DNA from: Caldilineaceae bacterium
GTDB lineage: Bacteria > Chloroflexota > Anaerolineae > Caldilineales > Caldilineaceae
DNA: 64,000 bases
Direction of reading: 5' to 3'
Assembly (NCBI GenBank): GCA_019637685.1
Contig: JAHBVF010000036.1
Location: forward strand, 1 to 64,000
Shown: piece by piece, positions 44,322 through 52,942 of the stretch
Layout of the letters: each line of letters begins with the position of its first letter
Position numbering within the stretch: position 1 is the stretch's first letter
Notes under the pieces: model-generated
What the model was told of the DNA's origin: nothing
Databases searched by the model: none
Seen by the model: the letters and a program-made list of their open reading frames with translations, nothing else
Made by a program: the position numbers and the translations under genes

Positions 44322-46028
44322 ATGTTCCATTCTATCCGCTGGCGACTCATTCTATCCTACACCGCGCTGACGCTCCTGACCGTTTTTCTGGTCGGAGCGT
44401 TGGCGCTTGGGCTGCTGCGTCAATACGCCGAACGGCAGGCGCAACAGTCGTTGACAGCCAACGCCCAGGCAATCGCACAACAGGCCCGCCCCCTTCTGGC
44501 CGGGCCTGTTGTGCGGCAGATGGAACTGGAACGGCTGGTCATCACAGCCGCTTTTCTGGCCAGCATGCGGGTACGTCTGTTGGATGCGCAAGGCCACCTG
44601 CTTGCCGATTCAGCCGATCTGCCTGCGAGCGCAGGAATCTCCCTGCGCCCCCAATCACACCTCTTTCCAGAGGATGCATTTATCTTTGCCGTGCCCGTTC
44701 CCAGTCGCCGGGGGAACTTGCCCAACACGTGGCAGGGATCAATTATCACGGAAAAAGATGCAGAGACCGGTATTGTGACAATCCACCGCTTTCCCGGTGT
44801 GTTTGGAAGCCGATTGGAATTTGACCGGCCAGACGGCAACGGACAGGCAATCAGCCCGGACGCCGAGCACACCGAAGGGCAGCCCCAGCGAGTCTGGAAG
44901 CTGATCTATGGAGCGGACGAAGCCCCCCACGCGCTGCCCATATCAGACCTGACAATCAAACTGCCAGTTGGCAACCCGGCTGACCCCGACGGCTTTGTAG
45001 AGCTAAGCGATGGCCCGGATATCGTCTCCGAATCCCTGCGCAATGTGCGCCGTTCCTTTGCCATTGCCGGGCTGGGCGCGGGGCTGCTGGCAGTGCTCGT
45101 CGGCCTGCTGGTCAGCCGGGGATTGACCGCCCCCATCCGCTCCCTGGGCGACGCGGCCCGACGCATGGGGGGAGGCGACCTGACCGCCCGCGCGCCCGTG
45201 CAAAGCAGCGACGAACTCGGCCAGGTGGCCGCCTCTTTCAACCGCATGGCAGACGGCTTGCAGGCCAGCTTTGTTGAACTGAAGGCAGAACGGGACAATC
45301 TGCGCCGTTTTGTGGCCGACGCCTCCCACGAACTGCGCACCCCCATTACAGCCCTGAAATCCTTCAATGAATTGCTGGTTGGCCCCGCGGCCCACGACCC
45401 CGCGGCCCAGGCCGAATTTCTGGCTGAAAGCGGGGCTCAGGTGGCGCGGCTGGAATGGATCACCGCCAATCTGCTCAATCTCTCCCGATTGGACGGCCAT
45501 CTGGTGGAGTTAGACCTGCGCCCCCACAATCTGGGCGACCTCCTGGACGAGGCCGCTGCCTCCTTTCGTGCCCTGGCAGTTGACCGGAGCATCGAATTGA
45601 CTGTTCGCCCGCCCCGCGCCGCGCTCAGCCTGACCTGCGATCGGGCGCGGCTGTTGCTGGCCCTCTCGAATCTATTGGACAACGGGCTGAAGTATTGCGC
45701 AGAAGGGGATCGGGTGGAGATCGGCGCTGAAGCCAGCAGCGGGGCCAGCAACAGGGCCAGAGAGGGAGCCATCCGTCTGTGGGTGGCGGACACCGGGCCG
45801 GGAATCGACCCGGCGCAGCAGCCCCACATCTTCGAACGTTTCTATCGGGGGCGCACCCAAACCGAAGACGGCGCAGAAATTCCCGGCAGCGGGCTGGGGC
45901 TGTCGATTGTCGCCAGTATTGTCCAGGCCCACGGCTGGGATATCCGGGTGGAGAGTGGGGTAGGCGAAGGAACGAAATTTGTCATTGACACAGCGCGCGG
46001 GGGAAAAGAAAAAGGGGCGACGGAATAG
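44322..46028 (+). CDS. Sensor histidine kinase with HAMP domain
   Basis: 568 residues. Membrane helices at about 10-30 and 245-265 enclose an extracytoplasmic sensor of about 215 residues, with no recognised fold. A HAMP domain, then the phospho-acceptor H336 in ASHELRTPI, follow. The ATPase domain has NLLDNGLKYC (N box), VADTGPGID (G1), IFERFYRG and GSGLGLSIV. It is the partner of the OmpR-type regulator at 41941 and is encoded after the PDZ gene; all three run in one direction. Confidence 0.93.
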   Translation: MFHSIRWRLILSYTALTLLTVFLVGALALGLLRQYAERQAQQSLTANAQAIAQQARPLLAGPVVRQMELERLVITAAFLASMRVRLLDAQGHLLADSADLPASAGISLRPQSHLFPEDAFIFAVPVPSRRGNLPNTWQGSIITEKDAETGIVTIHRFPGVFGSRLEFDRPDGNGQAISPDAEHTEGQPQRVWKLIYGADEAPHALPISDLTIKLPVGNPADPDGFVELSDGPDIVSESLRNVRRSFAIAGLGAGLLAVLVGLLVSRGLTAPIRSLGDAARRMGGGDLTARAPVQSSDELGQVAASFNRMADGLQASFVELKAERDNLRRFVADASHELRTPITALKSFNELLVGPAAHDPAAQAEFLAESGAQVARLEWITANLLNLSRLDGHLVELDLRPHNLGDLLDEAAASFRALAVDRSIELTVRPPRAALSLTCDRARLLLALSNLLDNGLKYCAEGDRVEIGAEASSGASNRAREGAIRLWVADTGPGIDPAQQPHIFERFYRGRTQTEDGAEIPGSGLGLSIVASIVQAHGWDIRVESGVGEGTKFVIDTARGGKEKGATE

Positions 46029-46047
46029 CACTTCCTCCCATCGCCCC
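46014..46047. terminator. Hairpin between convergent kinase and muramidase genes
   Basis: GGGGCGA and TCGCCCC can pair around a 20-base loop. It overlaps the kinase stop codon and precedes the end of the muramidase gene. Weak by size, but in the right place for both. Confidence 0.45.
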
Positions 46048-46052
46048 AATTC

Positions 46053-47264
46053 TCACGAATAGTACAGCAATATATCCCCCACCCGCCTGGCCCAATCGCC
46101 CGCAGCCGTCCAGCCCGTAATCTGAGAGCGCAGATTGTCCAGTTGTGCGTCCAGACTCTCCCGAATGTGCAACTGGCCCACCAGCCGGTCGAAGTGGCCG
46201 AAGCCGGGCGCATTGGCCGCGGTGGGATAGGGCAGCCACGCAAAGTGCTCCCGATGCAGATCGATAATCTCAGACAGCAGGACCAGCCCCGCCTGCACAG
46301 GCCGCGCCCGCTCCGGTTCGACCCCGTGCAGCATCACCCCAAAGCAGAGTTGCCCCGCATATTTGCTGTTAATGGGTGTAAACTGGACAGGGCGGGCCAC
46401 AATCCCTGGCACAGCCTGGGCATTGAAGCCGTCGGACACGGCCAGGCTGTCCATCCACGGGCTGCCCACCTGCTGGAAGGGGTTGGCTGTCCCCCGCGCT
46501 TCGCTTACATTCGTCCCCTCAAACAGGCAAGTCCCTGGATAGACCAGCGCGGCTTCGTAGGAGGGCATTGATGGCGACATCGGCACAAAAGGATTGCCCG
46601 TGGCCGGCCAGTGATCCTTGCGCAGCCAGCCCGCCATTTTCACCACCATCAATTCCAGCGCCATTTCTTTCTCTTTGTGCCAGAGCCGGGCCAGCTCGCC
46701 CGCAGTCAGGCAGTGGCGGATGGGGATATTCCAGCGGCCCACAAAAGTGGAGATACGCGCCTCATCCAGCATCGGCCCTTCCACATCGCCCAGATAGCCG
46801 CCCAGAGGGTTTGGCCTGTCCAGCACCCACAGAGGCAGCCCGGCTTCGGCGCAGGCTTCCATCACGTGGGAGAGCGTCCAAATGTACGTGTAGAAACGTG
46901 CGCCCACATCGGGAATGTCGAACAGAAGCAGGTCCAGTCCGTCCAGTTGTTCCGCGCTGGGGCGGAAGGATTCGCCGTAGAGGCTGTGTACAGGCAGACC
47001 GGTCAACGGATCAAAGCCGTGGCCGATCTCCGCGCCGTCGGCCGCGGCCGCGCCCAACCCGTGCTCTGGCGAAAAAAGGGAGACGAGATTGACCCCGGCC
47101 TCTTGCAGGGCCAGCCGGGTGGGGGTGAGCATATGCGTGTACGTGGCGCTGGTGGCCGCGGCGTCGTTTGTGACCAGCCCGACCCGTTGCCCCTGAATCT
47201 GGCCGATCATCCCCGCCAGCAGCATATCGATCCCGTAGCGCACGCCAATTCTTTCAGCAGCCAT
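46053..47264 (-). CDS. NamZ-like exo-beta-N-acetylmuramidase (DUF1343)
   Basis: 403 residues, the usual length. The DUF1343 pattern is present: VGLVTNDAA, FSPEHGLGAAAADG, VHSLYG, LLFDIPDVGARFYTYIWTL, WVLDRPNPLGG and YPGTCLFEGTNVSEARGT. Characterised members release N-acetylmuramic acid from the non-reducing end of peptidoglycan fragments during wall recycling. No signal peptide is evident, so it may act in the cytoplasm or leave by another route. ATG at 47264 follows AGGGGGA. Confidence 0.9.
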   Translation of the reverse strand: MAAERIGVRYGIDMLLAGMIGQIQGQRVGLVTNDAAATSATYTHMLTPTRLALQEAGVNLVSLFSPEHGLGAAAADGAEIGHGFDPLTGLPVHSLYGESFRPSAEQLDGLDLLLFDIPDVGARFYTYIWTLSHVMEACAEAGLPLWVLDRPNPLGGYLGDVEGPMLDEARISTFVGRWNIPIRHCLTAGELARLWHKEKEMALELMVVKMAGWLRKDHWPATGNPFVPMSPSMPSYEAALVYPGTCLFEGTNVSEARGTANPFQQVGSPWMDSLAVSDGFNAQAVPGIVARPVQFTPINSKYAGQLCFGVMLHGVEPERARPVQAGLVLLSEIIDLHREHFAWLPYPTAANAPGFGHFDRLVGQLHIRESLDAQLDNLRSQITGWTAAGDWARRVGDILLYYS

Positions 47265-47299
47265 AAATAGTCCCCCTGTAGAATAGACGCCAAGAAAGG

Positions 47300-47488
47300 T
47301 CAGTCAGCGTCCTGCTTTCTCTGCAAATTCGTGCCAATGGCAGCGCCGATTGCGATTCCGATTGCGATCCCAACCCCAATATTATTCATGGCCGCGCCCA
47401 GCGCTGCACCCAGGGCGACACCCATTGCCACGCCTACACCGACTTTGTTTTTTGCAGGTTTTTCGTTGTCATTTTTCTCTGAAGTCAA
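47300..47488 (-). CDS. Small glycine-zipper protein
   Basis: 62 residues. A charged N-terminus (TSEKNDNEKPAKNK) is followed by two hydrophobic stretches made of G/A-spaced repeats (VGVGVAMGVALGAALGAA and IGVGIAIGIAIGAAIG), typical of glycine-zipper helical hairpins. It probably inserts in the membrane. I chose the TTG at 47488, which has AAGGAG six bases upstream, over the longer frame. Function unknown. Confidence 0.65.
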   Translation of the reverse strand: MTSEKNDNEKPAKNKVGVGVAMGVALGAALGAAMNNIGVGIAIGIAIGAAIGTNLQRKQDAD

Positions 47489-47543
47489 AATAGTCTCCTT
47501 ACCCGGCGCGCAATGATTGTGTCTCGCCAAATCCAGAAAAAAG

Positions 47544-47577
47544 AGCGGCCCGGCTCATAGGAACCGGGCCAGTCGCT
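47544..47577 (-). terminator. Terminator of the Trm112-like gene
   Basis: On the minus strand AGCG...GGCCCGG pairs with CCGGGCC...CGCT and is followed by TTTTTT. It lies about 60 bases after the stop at 47639 and just before the glycine-zipper gene. Confidence 0.8.
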
Positions 47578-47638
47578 GCAAGGCAGAATAGGCAACGAAA
47601 TAAGCGTCCTGACCCAATCTGCGTCCCACTCCCACAAT

Positions 47639-48028
47639 CTACGCAGCAGCTTTGGCCGCCACACCGTTGCCATTGCCATTGGCCCCAACCACACTCTTGT
47701 CCTGGTGTTTCTTGCCCTCTTCGATGAGCATCACAGGAATGCCGCCGCGGATGGGATAGCGGTAGCCGTTGCGGGGATTGAGCAGAAACTTGCCCCCTTC
47801 TACCAATTCCAGCTTGCCCTTGTCTTCGGGATCGACCAGAATTTCCAGCAGTTGTGCGCTGATTTCGCCGCCCAGGGGTGTCTCTTCCAGTGGGGTGATG
47901 GGTGTATCGGGCAGCACACCCGCGCCCGCACCAGATTTTCGGGCTTCACCGCCCAGCAGATTCTTCACCACATAGGCCACGCCAGCCACAAAGCCGATGA
48001 AAAAGAGAAACTTCAGAAAACCCTTCAT
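47639..48028 (-). CDS. Membrane-anchored Trm112-like protein
   Basis: 129 residues. A membrane helix (about 4-22) is followed by a Trm112/YcaR-like module with LLEILVDPEDKGKLELVEGGKFLLN and YPIRGGIPVMLIEEG. The cysteines of the usual CPxCK knuckle are replaced (DPEDK), so zinc is not expected. The tail is rich in Gly, Asn and Ala. Soluble Trm112-like proteins partner methyltransferases; here the anchor and lost cysteines suggest a different use. ATG at 48028 follows GGAGGA. Confidence 0.75.
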   Translation of the reverse strand: MKGFLKFLFFIGFVAGVAYVVKNLLGGEARKSGAGAGVLPDTPITPLEETPLGGEISAQLLEILVDPEDKGKLELVEGGKFLLNPRNGYRYPIRGGIPVMLIEEGKKHQDKSVVGANGNGNGVAAKAAA

Positions 48029-48128
48029 TTCTTCCTCCAATAGGTATCAAATGGGACAAACTGCCTTTACTATAGCACAAGTGAAATCAAGCAGAAAGTA
48101 GAATGCGGAGCGAATCGGAGCGGTGGTT

Positions 48129-48827
48129 CTATTCCAGCCGCTTGGCGTCCGCGTGCTGATTGGTCGCTTCCGGCTGCCAGTCCACCCGATCAAAGAAGAC
48201 GGGCGTCGTCCGTTCTTTGTGCCAGGCAAAGGCGTGGCGGATGCGGGTCAGATGGCTGGGCGTTACCTCGGCCCAGGGCATTTCCGCCTCTGCAAACCAG
48301 GCGCAGTCCAGAGTCTCGTGGGTGATCAGCCCTTCGCCGCCGATAGCCCGGCCTGCAAAGAGCAGACAGTAGAGGTGATGGAAGCTGCTGCCGCCGTTAT
48401 GGCGGTTGTCAAAGATGCCCAGAAAATCGGTCACGTCCGCAATGTAGCCCGTCTCCTCCCACACTTCCCTGGCTGCGCCGATCATTGGCGGCTCGCCCAC
48501 ATCGCACGCGCCGCCGGGGAAGGCCCACTGGCCGTTGTCCGCCCGGCGGATGAGAAGCAGCCGGTCGTCGTCGTCAAAGAGGGCCGTGTCTACCACTGCG
48601 TAGGGGGTTTTGTAGTGCATATCGTCGAAGAATAGCGACTGCAATACAGCCCCATCGTGGCTGCTCGCCAGACCGGTCAATTCAGCCGACAGGCCGATGA
48701 TGCGGTGATAGCGTTCGATCTGATAGGGGTCGTCGGTGAAGTGGATACCCGCGTTGCTCAGGGCGCGCAGTTCGCTGGCGATATTCGTCAGCGTCACCGC
48801 CAAATCCGGGATTGAATTTTCTGTCAC
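48129..48827 (-). CDS. Nudix hydrolase with Nudix_N domain
   Basis: 232 residues. The N-terminal helical part (about 5-70, with FTDDPYQIERYHRI) is the Nudix_N module found before some ADP-ribose/nucleoside-diphosphate hydrolases. The Nudix box reads GGACDVGEPPMIGAAREVWEETG. It is likely to hydrolyse a nucleoside diphosphate derivative in the cytoplasm. The end at about 180-225 is less conserved. It is a separate gene from the Nudix enzyme at 15493 and is not closely similar to it. Confidence 0.88.
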   Translation of the reverse strand: MTENSIPDLAVTLTNIASELRALSNAGIHFTDDPYQIERYHRIIGLSAELTGLASSHDGAVLQSLFFDDMHYKTPYAVVDTALFDDDDRLLLIRRADNGQWAFPGGACDVGEPPMIGAAREVWEETGYIADVTDFLGIFDNRHNGGSSFHHLYCLLFAGRAIGGEGLITHETLDCAWFAEAEMPWAEVTPSHLTRIRHAFAWHKERTTPVFFDRVDWQPEATNQHADAKRLE

Positions 48828-48850
48828 AAGCCTGTTCTTTCTTTCCGTTG

Positions 48851-48884
48851 AGAAGTTCGACTTTTCAGAAAAAGTCGAACTTCT
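48851..48884. repeat. Palindromic element GAAGTTCGACTTTT, copy 2
   Basis: Arms AGAAGTTCGACTTTT and AAAAGTCGAACTTCT around CAGA. The same arms occur after hsdS at 1841-1873. This copy lies upstream of the Nudix start codon rather than after a stop, which argues against a simple terminator. Confidence 0.8.
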
Positions 48885-48933
48885 GACTGTATCCGCGTTC
48901 TACCGCTACGTCCTATGGCGGCACATTAAATGT

Positions 48934-49003
48934 ATCCACAGATTTCACAGATGGACACAGATTTCTGCTCTACTATCTGTGAAAATCTGTGCCATCTGTG
49001 GAT
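48934..49003. repeat. Quasi-palindromic intergenic repeat (ATCCACAGAT...ATCTGTGGAT)
   Basis: The outer 10-base arms are perfect complements. Inside, ATTTCACAGATGG and ATCTGTGAAAATCTGTGCC are further inverted and direct copies of ATCTGTG. It lies between the GNAT 3' end and the Nudix gene, next to the palindrome at 48851-48884. Confidence 0.7.
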
Positions 49004-49023
49004 GGCTATTTCTTTGAAACAGC

Positions 49024-49545
49024 CTATTTCCCCAGTTCTTTCTCCATCACCAGCAGACGCACCAGCCGCTGGCCCGATTTGGTGCGCCGGGACTCGCCGG
49101 TGAGGGAGAAACCCACCCGCTGGAAGAAGCGAAGCGCGCCCGTATTGAACTGCTCTACCGTCAAACGGACCAGTGAGATATCCGCGGAGTCTGCCAGCCA
49201 CTCTTCCAACAGCGCCCAAGCCGCGGACGCAGCGCCCTGGCGCTGGAAGGGTTCGGCCACCAGCACCATTCCCACATAGACAGTCCCCTGCTCCGGCCAG
49301 TGCATGCGGAAGTCGAGCAGGCCGATTAACTGCGCGCCCGCAGACGGATCGCCGGGCTGGTTGGGGAGGAGAATACCCAGAGCTGTGCGCCCGGCTTCCT
49401 CCTGCACCGCGGCCAAATCCCGGCCCGCTTGCCCAGCCGGCGCGCCGGGCAGGTGATACATTTCCCAATAGGCGGGTGTCAGGGCATAGACCTGTTGCAG
49501 CGCGTCTGTATGCAGGGCGGGGTCCAAAGGAATGAGAGAGACCAC
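49024..49545 (-). CDS. GNAT-family N-acetyltransferase
   Basis: 173 residues. The acetyl-CoA-binding motif A is VGMVLVAEPFQRQGAASAA (about 90-108), followed by ISLVRLTVEQFNTGALRFFQRVGF, the beta4-alpha4 region of GNAT enzymes. Substrate unknown. The GTG start at 49545 is two bases after the stop of the dynamin-like gene, whose final codons contain the GGAG-like ribosome site, so the two are translationally coupled. Confidence 0.88.
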   Translation of the reverse strand: MVSLIPLDPALHTDALQQVYALTPAYWEMYHLPGAPAGQAGRDLAAVQEEAGRTALGILLPNQPGDPSAGAQLIGLLDFRMHWPEQGTVYVGMVLVAEPFQRQGAASAAWALLEEWLADSADISLVRLTVEQFNTGALRFFQRVGFSLTGESRRTKSGQRLVRLLVMEKELGK

Positions 49546-49547
49546 AG

Positions 49548-51305
49548 CTACTCCAATCCCTGTACGTCTTGCTGCAATTGGCGCAACTGTTGCCGCGCCT
49601 GGCTGAGTGTTTCGTCCAGAGTGGCAAGTTTTTCCCGCTCGACCCGCACAAAACGGGTATAGGGGGCAATGGCCTCGCGAATGCGCTGCACGCTCTGGGC
49701 CAACTCTTCCTCAAACTGGTGAGAAATGGCGTCGTCCAGGCGGCGGCGCAGATCGTTGATGTGGGTGCGCATGCCGTCTTTGACTTTGGCCCGGCGGTAG
49801 GGCAACACATACAACCCCAGCGCGGCCACCGCGCCCGCGCCCAGCACGCCGGTGACATCCAGCAGCGTTGTTTGCAACACAGCCACCAGCAGCGCGCCCA
49901 ACCCCAGCGCACCCGCTTCCACCGCGGCGGTCTGGACAATCGCCCGCTGCACTTCCTGGGCCAATTTGGATGCCTCGGCCTCCCGGTCGTAGGAATCCAC
50001 CACCTCCCGCGCGCTGCGCCCCACGCTCTTCAGCAGTGTCTGGCGGCTGAACTCAAATTCACTGGAGACTTTGCCCACCATCCGATTGGTGTGCTGGCTG
50101 GCCCGCTGGTTGATGTAGTCGATCACACCCTGCCATTGGCGGTAGTCTTTGTCCACCATCCAATCGATCAGTTCGCCCACGTGCTGCTCGATTTGGCGGC
50201 TGGTATCGGCCAGCACCCGTCGTTCGAACTCGCCCCGCAGCCGCTCCGAATTGATCAGTTCCAGAATCCGCGTGACCCGGAGATTGTCGTCAAAAAATTT
50301 GTCCCCCCGCTCGGCCATCTCATAGAGCACATTGTCCACCCGGTCGCTCTGGTATTGGAAGTCCCGGCGCATATCTGCTTCATAGGCGTCCAGTTGCTCG
50401 TCGATAGTGTCGAGTGTCTGGAAATCCCCTTTCAGCAAACTCTGGCGGTCTTCGATCACCCGACGGTAGCTGTCCACCAGATTGAGCGCAATGCCCAGGG
50501 GGTTTTCCAGTTTCAGCCGCACCCGCTCTTGCTTGTCCAGCCGGGCCAGAATGTATTCTTCCAACGCGCCGAACTGGCTGCGCCCCCATTTTTCCTGGGC
50601 GGCCAGGGGTGTACCGTTGCTCCGCTCCTGCTGCTTGGATTCCAGCGCCAAGCGCGCGCTGACCGGGAAGATGCGGGGATCGCTGCCCACCAGTTGGCGG
50701 GCGTTGTCGGCCACAAAGGCCAGCACCTGGCCCCGTTCTTCCTCGCTCTGGATCAGCTCCATTTTGTTGACAACAATCACAATCTTTTTGCCCCAGCGCC
50801 GGATGCGCTCCAGGAAAGCCCGTTCGCTTTCGCTGAAAGGGCGGTCGGCACTAGTCACAAAGAGGACCAGATCGCTGCGGGGCACGAAGTGTTCGGTAAT
50901 CTGCTCGTGGCTGCGAATGACCGCGTTTGTGCCCGGCGTGTCCACCAGATTCACCTCGCGCAGCCACTCCACCGGCAGATGGACCACTGCCACGTCGTCC
51001 TGATTGATGCTGTGGCTGACCTCCTCGCCATAGCGGATGAGAAAGAGTTGGCTGGTGGTGGGGATCACCCCTTCGGTCAGGAAGCGGTCACCCATCAGCG
51101 CGTTGATGAGCGCGCTCTTGCCCGCGTTGAACTCGCCCACCACCACCAGCAGAAACATCTCCTCCAACTGGTCCAGGCTGTCTTTCAGCAGCGTCAGGTC
51201 CTCATCCGATCCATCCAGCCGGGTGAGGGCCACCTGCAATGATTCCAGCACCGACCGTTCCTGGCGCAGGATTTTGTCTTCTTGGATAGTAAGTAAGCGT
51301 CGCAA
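49548..51305 (-). CDS. Bacterial dynamin-like GTPase
   Basis: 585 residues. GTPase motifs: G1 GEFNAGKS (57-64), G2 threonines at 83-84, G3 DTPG (122-125) and G4 NKME (180-183). A long helical stalk follows, and near 475-515 a hydrophobic hairpin (GALGLGALLVAVL and LGAGAVAALGLYVL) is a membrane-insertion paddle. Such proteins remodel or repair membranes; some protect against phage or pore damage. TTG at 51305 follows GAGGAAG at about 5-7 bases. It forms a two-gene unit with GNAT. Confidence 0.9.
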   Translation of the reverse strand: MRRLLTIQEDKILRQERSVLESLQVALTRLDGSDEDLTLLKDSLDQLEEMFLLVVVGEFNAGKSALINALMGDRFLTEGVIPTTSQLFLIRYGEEVSHSINQDDVAVVHLPVEWLREVNLVDTPGTNAVIRSHEQITEHFVPRSDLVLFVTSADRPFSESERAFLERIRRWGKKIVIVVNKMELIQSEEERGQVLAFVADNARQLVGSDPRIFPVSARLALESKQQERSNGTPLAAQEKWGRSQFGALEEYILARLDKQERVRLKLENPLGIALNLVDSYRRVIEDRQSLLKGDFQTLDTIDEQLDAYEADMRRDFQYQSDRVDNVLYEMAERGDKFFDDNLRVTRILELINSERLRGEFERRVLADTSRQIEQHVGELIDWMVDKDYRQWQGVIDYINQRASQHTNRMVGKVSSEFEFSRQTLLKSVGRSAREVVDSYDREAEASKLAQEVQRAIVQTAAVEAGALGLGALLVAVLQTTLLDVTGVLGAGAVAALGLYVLPYRRAKVKDGMRTHINDLRRRLDDAISHQFEEELAQSVQRIREAIAPYTRFVRVEREKLATLDETLSQARQQLRQLQQDVQGLE

Positions 51306-51380
51306 TCAGCTTCCTCGCATGCGGTGTTGGACGATCCAGCCTGGAAATTGTAGCACAGACCCACATTTCCAGCGAAGCGT

Positions 51381-51409
51381 TTGACAAGCGGCAAAACTTT
51401 GTGTAACAT
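51381..51409 (+). promoter_or_regulatory. Promoter of the isochorismatase-like gene
   Basis: A perfect TTGACA (51381-51386) and TAACAT (51404-51409) are 17 bases apart, giving a leader of about 85 bases. Confidence 0.7.
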
Positions 51410-51499
51410 ACACACTATCGGGTATTCAAACCGAACCTGTTGTCCCAGCCACTACGCAACCGGCTGCCGAAAGTTTCCCTTGCAAAGGAGAGCCAAGCG

Positions 51500-52123
51500 A
51501 TGAGCGTACCATTCATTCCTGGAAAGAACGTGGAAGTCCCGGAGATTGACTTTCAGGCGCGGATCAGCCTGCCCGGGGCCAATAGCGCGTTGATTGTGGT
51601 GGATATGCAGAACGATTTTGTGAAAGAGGGTGGCACGCTGGTTGTGCCCGATGCCCAGGCCACTATCCCCAACATTCAGCAGCTATTGACAAAAGCGCGC
51701 GGTGCGGGCGTACATGTAGCCTATACCCAGGACACCCATTTCGACAACGACCCGGAGTGGGCCATCTGGCCGGAGCATTGCCACCACGCAACTTGGGGCT
51801 GGCAGATTGTGGAGGAACTGGCCCCCCAGCACGACGACCTCATCTGCCAGAAGAGCCGCTACGACGGCTTCTATGGCACGTGGCTGGATCATTTTCTGGG
51901 TTCGGTCTGGAAGGTGGAGAATCTGGTCATTGTGGGCACAGTCAGCAGCATCTGCGTGCTCCACACGGCAGCTTCCGCGGGTCTGCGCTGGTACAATGTG
52001 GTTGTGCCTGCCAATGGAACCTCGGCGCTGACCGAATTTGATCAGGCCCTGGCCCTGCGGCAGATTTCCTGGCTTTACACAGGCAAAGTCTGTCGGTCAG
52101 CGGCGGACATCCAGTTTGTGTAG
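51500..52123 (+). CDS. Isochorismatase-family cysteine hydrolase
   Basis: 207 residues. The Asp-Lys-Cys triad is D35 (VVDMQNDF), K118 (CQKSRYDGF) and C152 (VSSICVLHTA). Nicotinamidase and related amidases share this layout; with PEHCHHATWG it resembles the nicotinamidase branch, but the substrate is not certain. ATG at 51500 follows AAAGGAG at about 10 bases. It is a single-gene unit with its own promoter and a terminator at 52188. Confidence 0.88.
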   Translation: MSVPFIPGKNVEVPEIDFQARISLPGANSALIVVDMQNDFVKEGGTLVVPDAQATIPNIQQLLTKARGAGVHVAYTQDTHFDNDPEWAIWPEHCHHATWGWQIVEELAPQHDDLICQKSRYDGFYGTWLDHFLGSVWKVENLVIVGTVSSICVLHTAASAGLRWYNVVVPANGTSALTEFDQALALRQISWLYTGKVCRSAADIQFV

Positions 52124-52187
52124 GGTCAGCAGAGGAAGGCAACCCGCAGGGGTATAAAATCTTTCTTCGACAAACGCCCTTCAAAAA

Positions 52188-52217
52188 AGTGGGGACACGC
52201 CTGGACGTGTCCCCACT
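52188..52217. terminator. Bidirectional terminator
   Basis: Perfect 12-bp arms AGTGGGGACACG and CGTGTCCCCACT. On the minus strand TTTTTTGAA follows, serving the HPF gene; on the plus strand it lies after the isochorismatase-like gene. Confidence 0.85.
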
Positions 52218-52251
52218 CTGAATTTATTATCCGATCCTCCGGAAATACCTT

Positions 52252-52827
52252 CTATCCCTGTTCTGGCTGAAGCAGGCCGTAGTTGCCATCTTTGCGGCGA
52301 TAGAGAACATTCAGCGCATTGGCTTCCACACTAAAATAAATAAAGAAATCGTGGCCCAACAGTTCCATCTGGTCCGCGGCCTCTTCCTGGGTCATGGGCT
52401 GGACCAGGAAACGTTTGGTGCGCACCACATTGCCCAGCAACTCTTCGGCTTCGACTTCTGCTTCTTCGGGCAGAATGGTAGCCGCCAGATCAGCATCGGC
52501 AGCACCCGCCGCAGCCTCTCGTCGCTTATTCTTGAAGCGGCGTCCCTTGTAGCGCTCGATCTGTCGGGACATCTTATCCATAATCGCGTCGATGGAAGCA
52601 AAGATGTCGTCGGTCGACTCTTCCGCCCGCAGGATGCGACCGTTGGCCCAGATGGTAAGCTGGGCGGTGTAGCGATCAGCCGCGGCCCGGGTTTCGCTGT
52701 AAACCAATTCGGCTTTGGCTTCCCTGGCCTGGGGCAGATAGCGCTCCAGACGCTCCACCTTCTTCTCAATATACTGGTGAATCCAATCGGTCACTTCAAT
52801 GTTCCGGCCATGAACGTTCAGCTTCAT
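52252..52827 (-). CDS. hpf: Ribosome hibernation promoting factor (long form)
   Basis: 191 residues. The N-terminal domain (about 1-100) has MKLNVHGRNIEVTDWIHQYIEKKVERLERYL-like sequence at its start, the HPF/RaiA hallmark. The C-terminal domain (about 135-190) with KRFLVQPMTQEEAADQMELLGHDFFIYF is the dimerisation domain of the long form, which joins two 70S ribosomes into 100S dimers in slow growth. ATG at 52827 follows AAAGGAG at 9 bases. A strong promoter lies at 52943-52971. Confidence 0.95.
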   Translation of the reverse strand: MKLNVHGRNIEVTDWIHQYIEKKVERLERYLPQAREAKAELVYSETRAAADRYTAQLTIWANGRILRAEESTDDIFASIDAIMDKMSRQIERYKGRRFKNKRREAAAGAADADLAATILPEEAEVEAEELLGNVVRTKRFLVQPMTQEEAADQMELLGHDFFIYFSVEANALNVLYRRKDGNYGLLQPEQG

Positions 52828-52942
52828 ACCAGAAACTCCTTTCTGCACAGTTGGATAAATGGCACATGCCAGAGGGTGTAGTTCAAATGTGTGGGGTCAA
52901 TGGATGGGGTTGGTACACCTCCTTTGGTGTGGGGTTTCCTCT

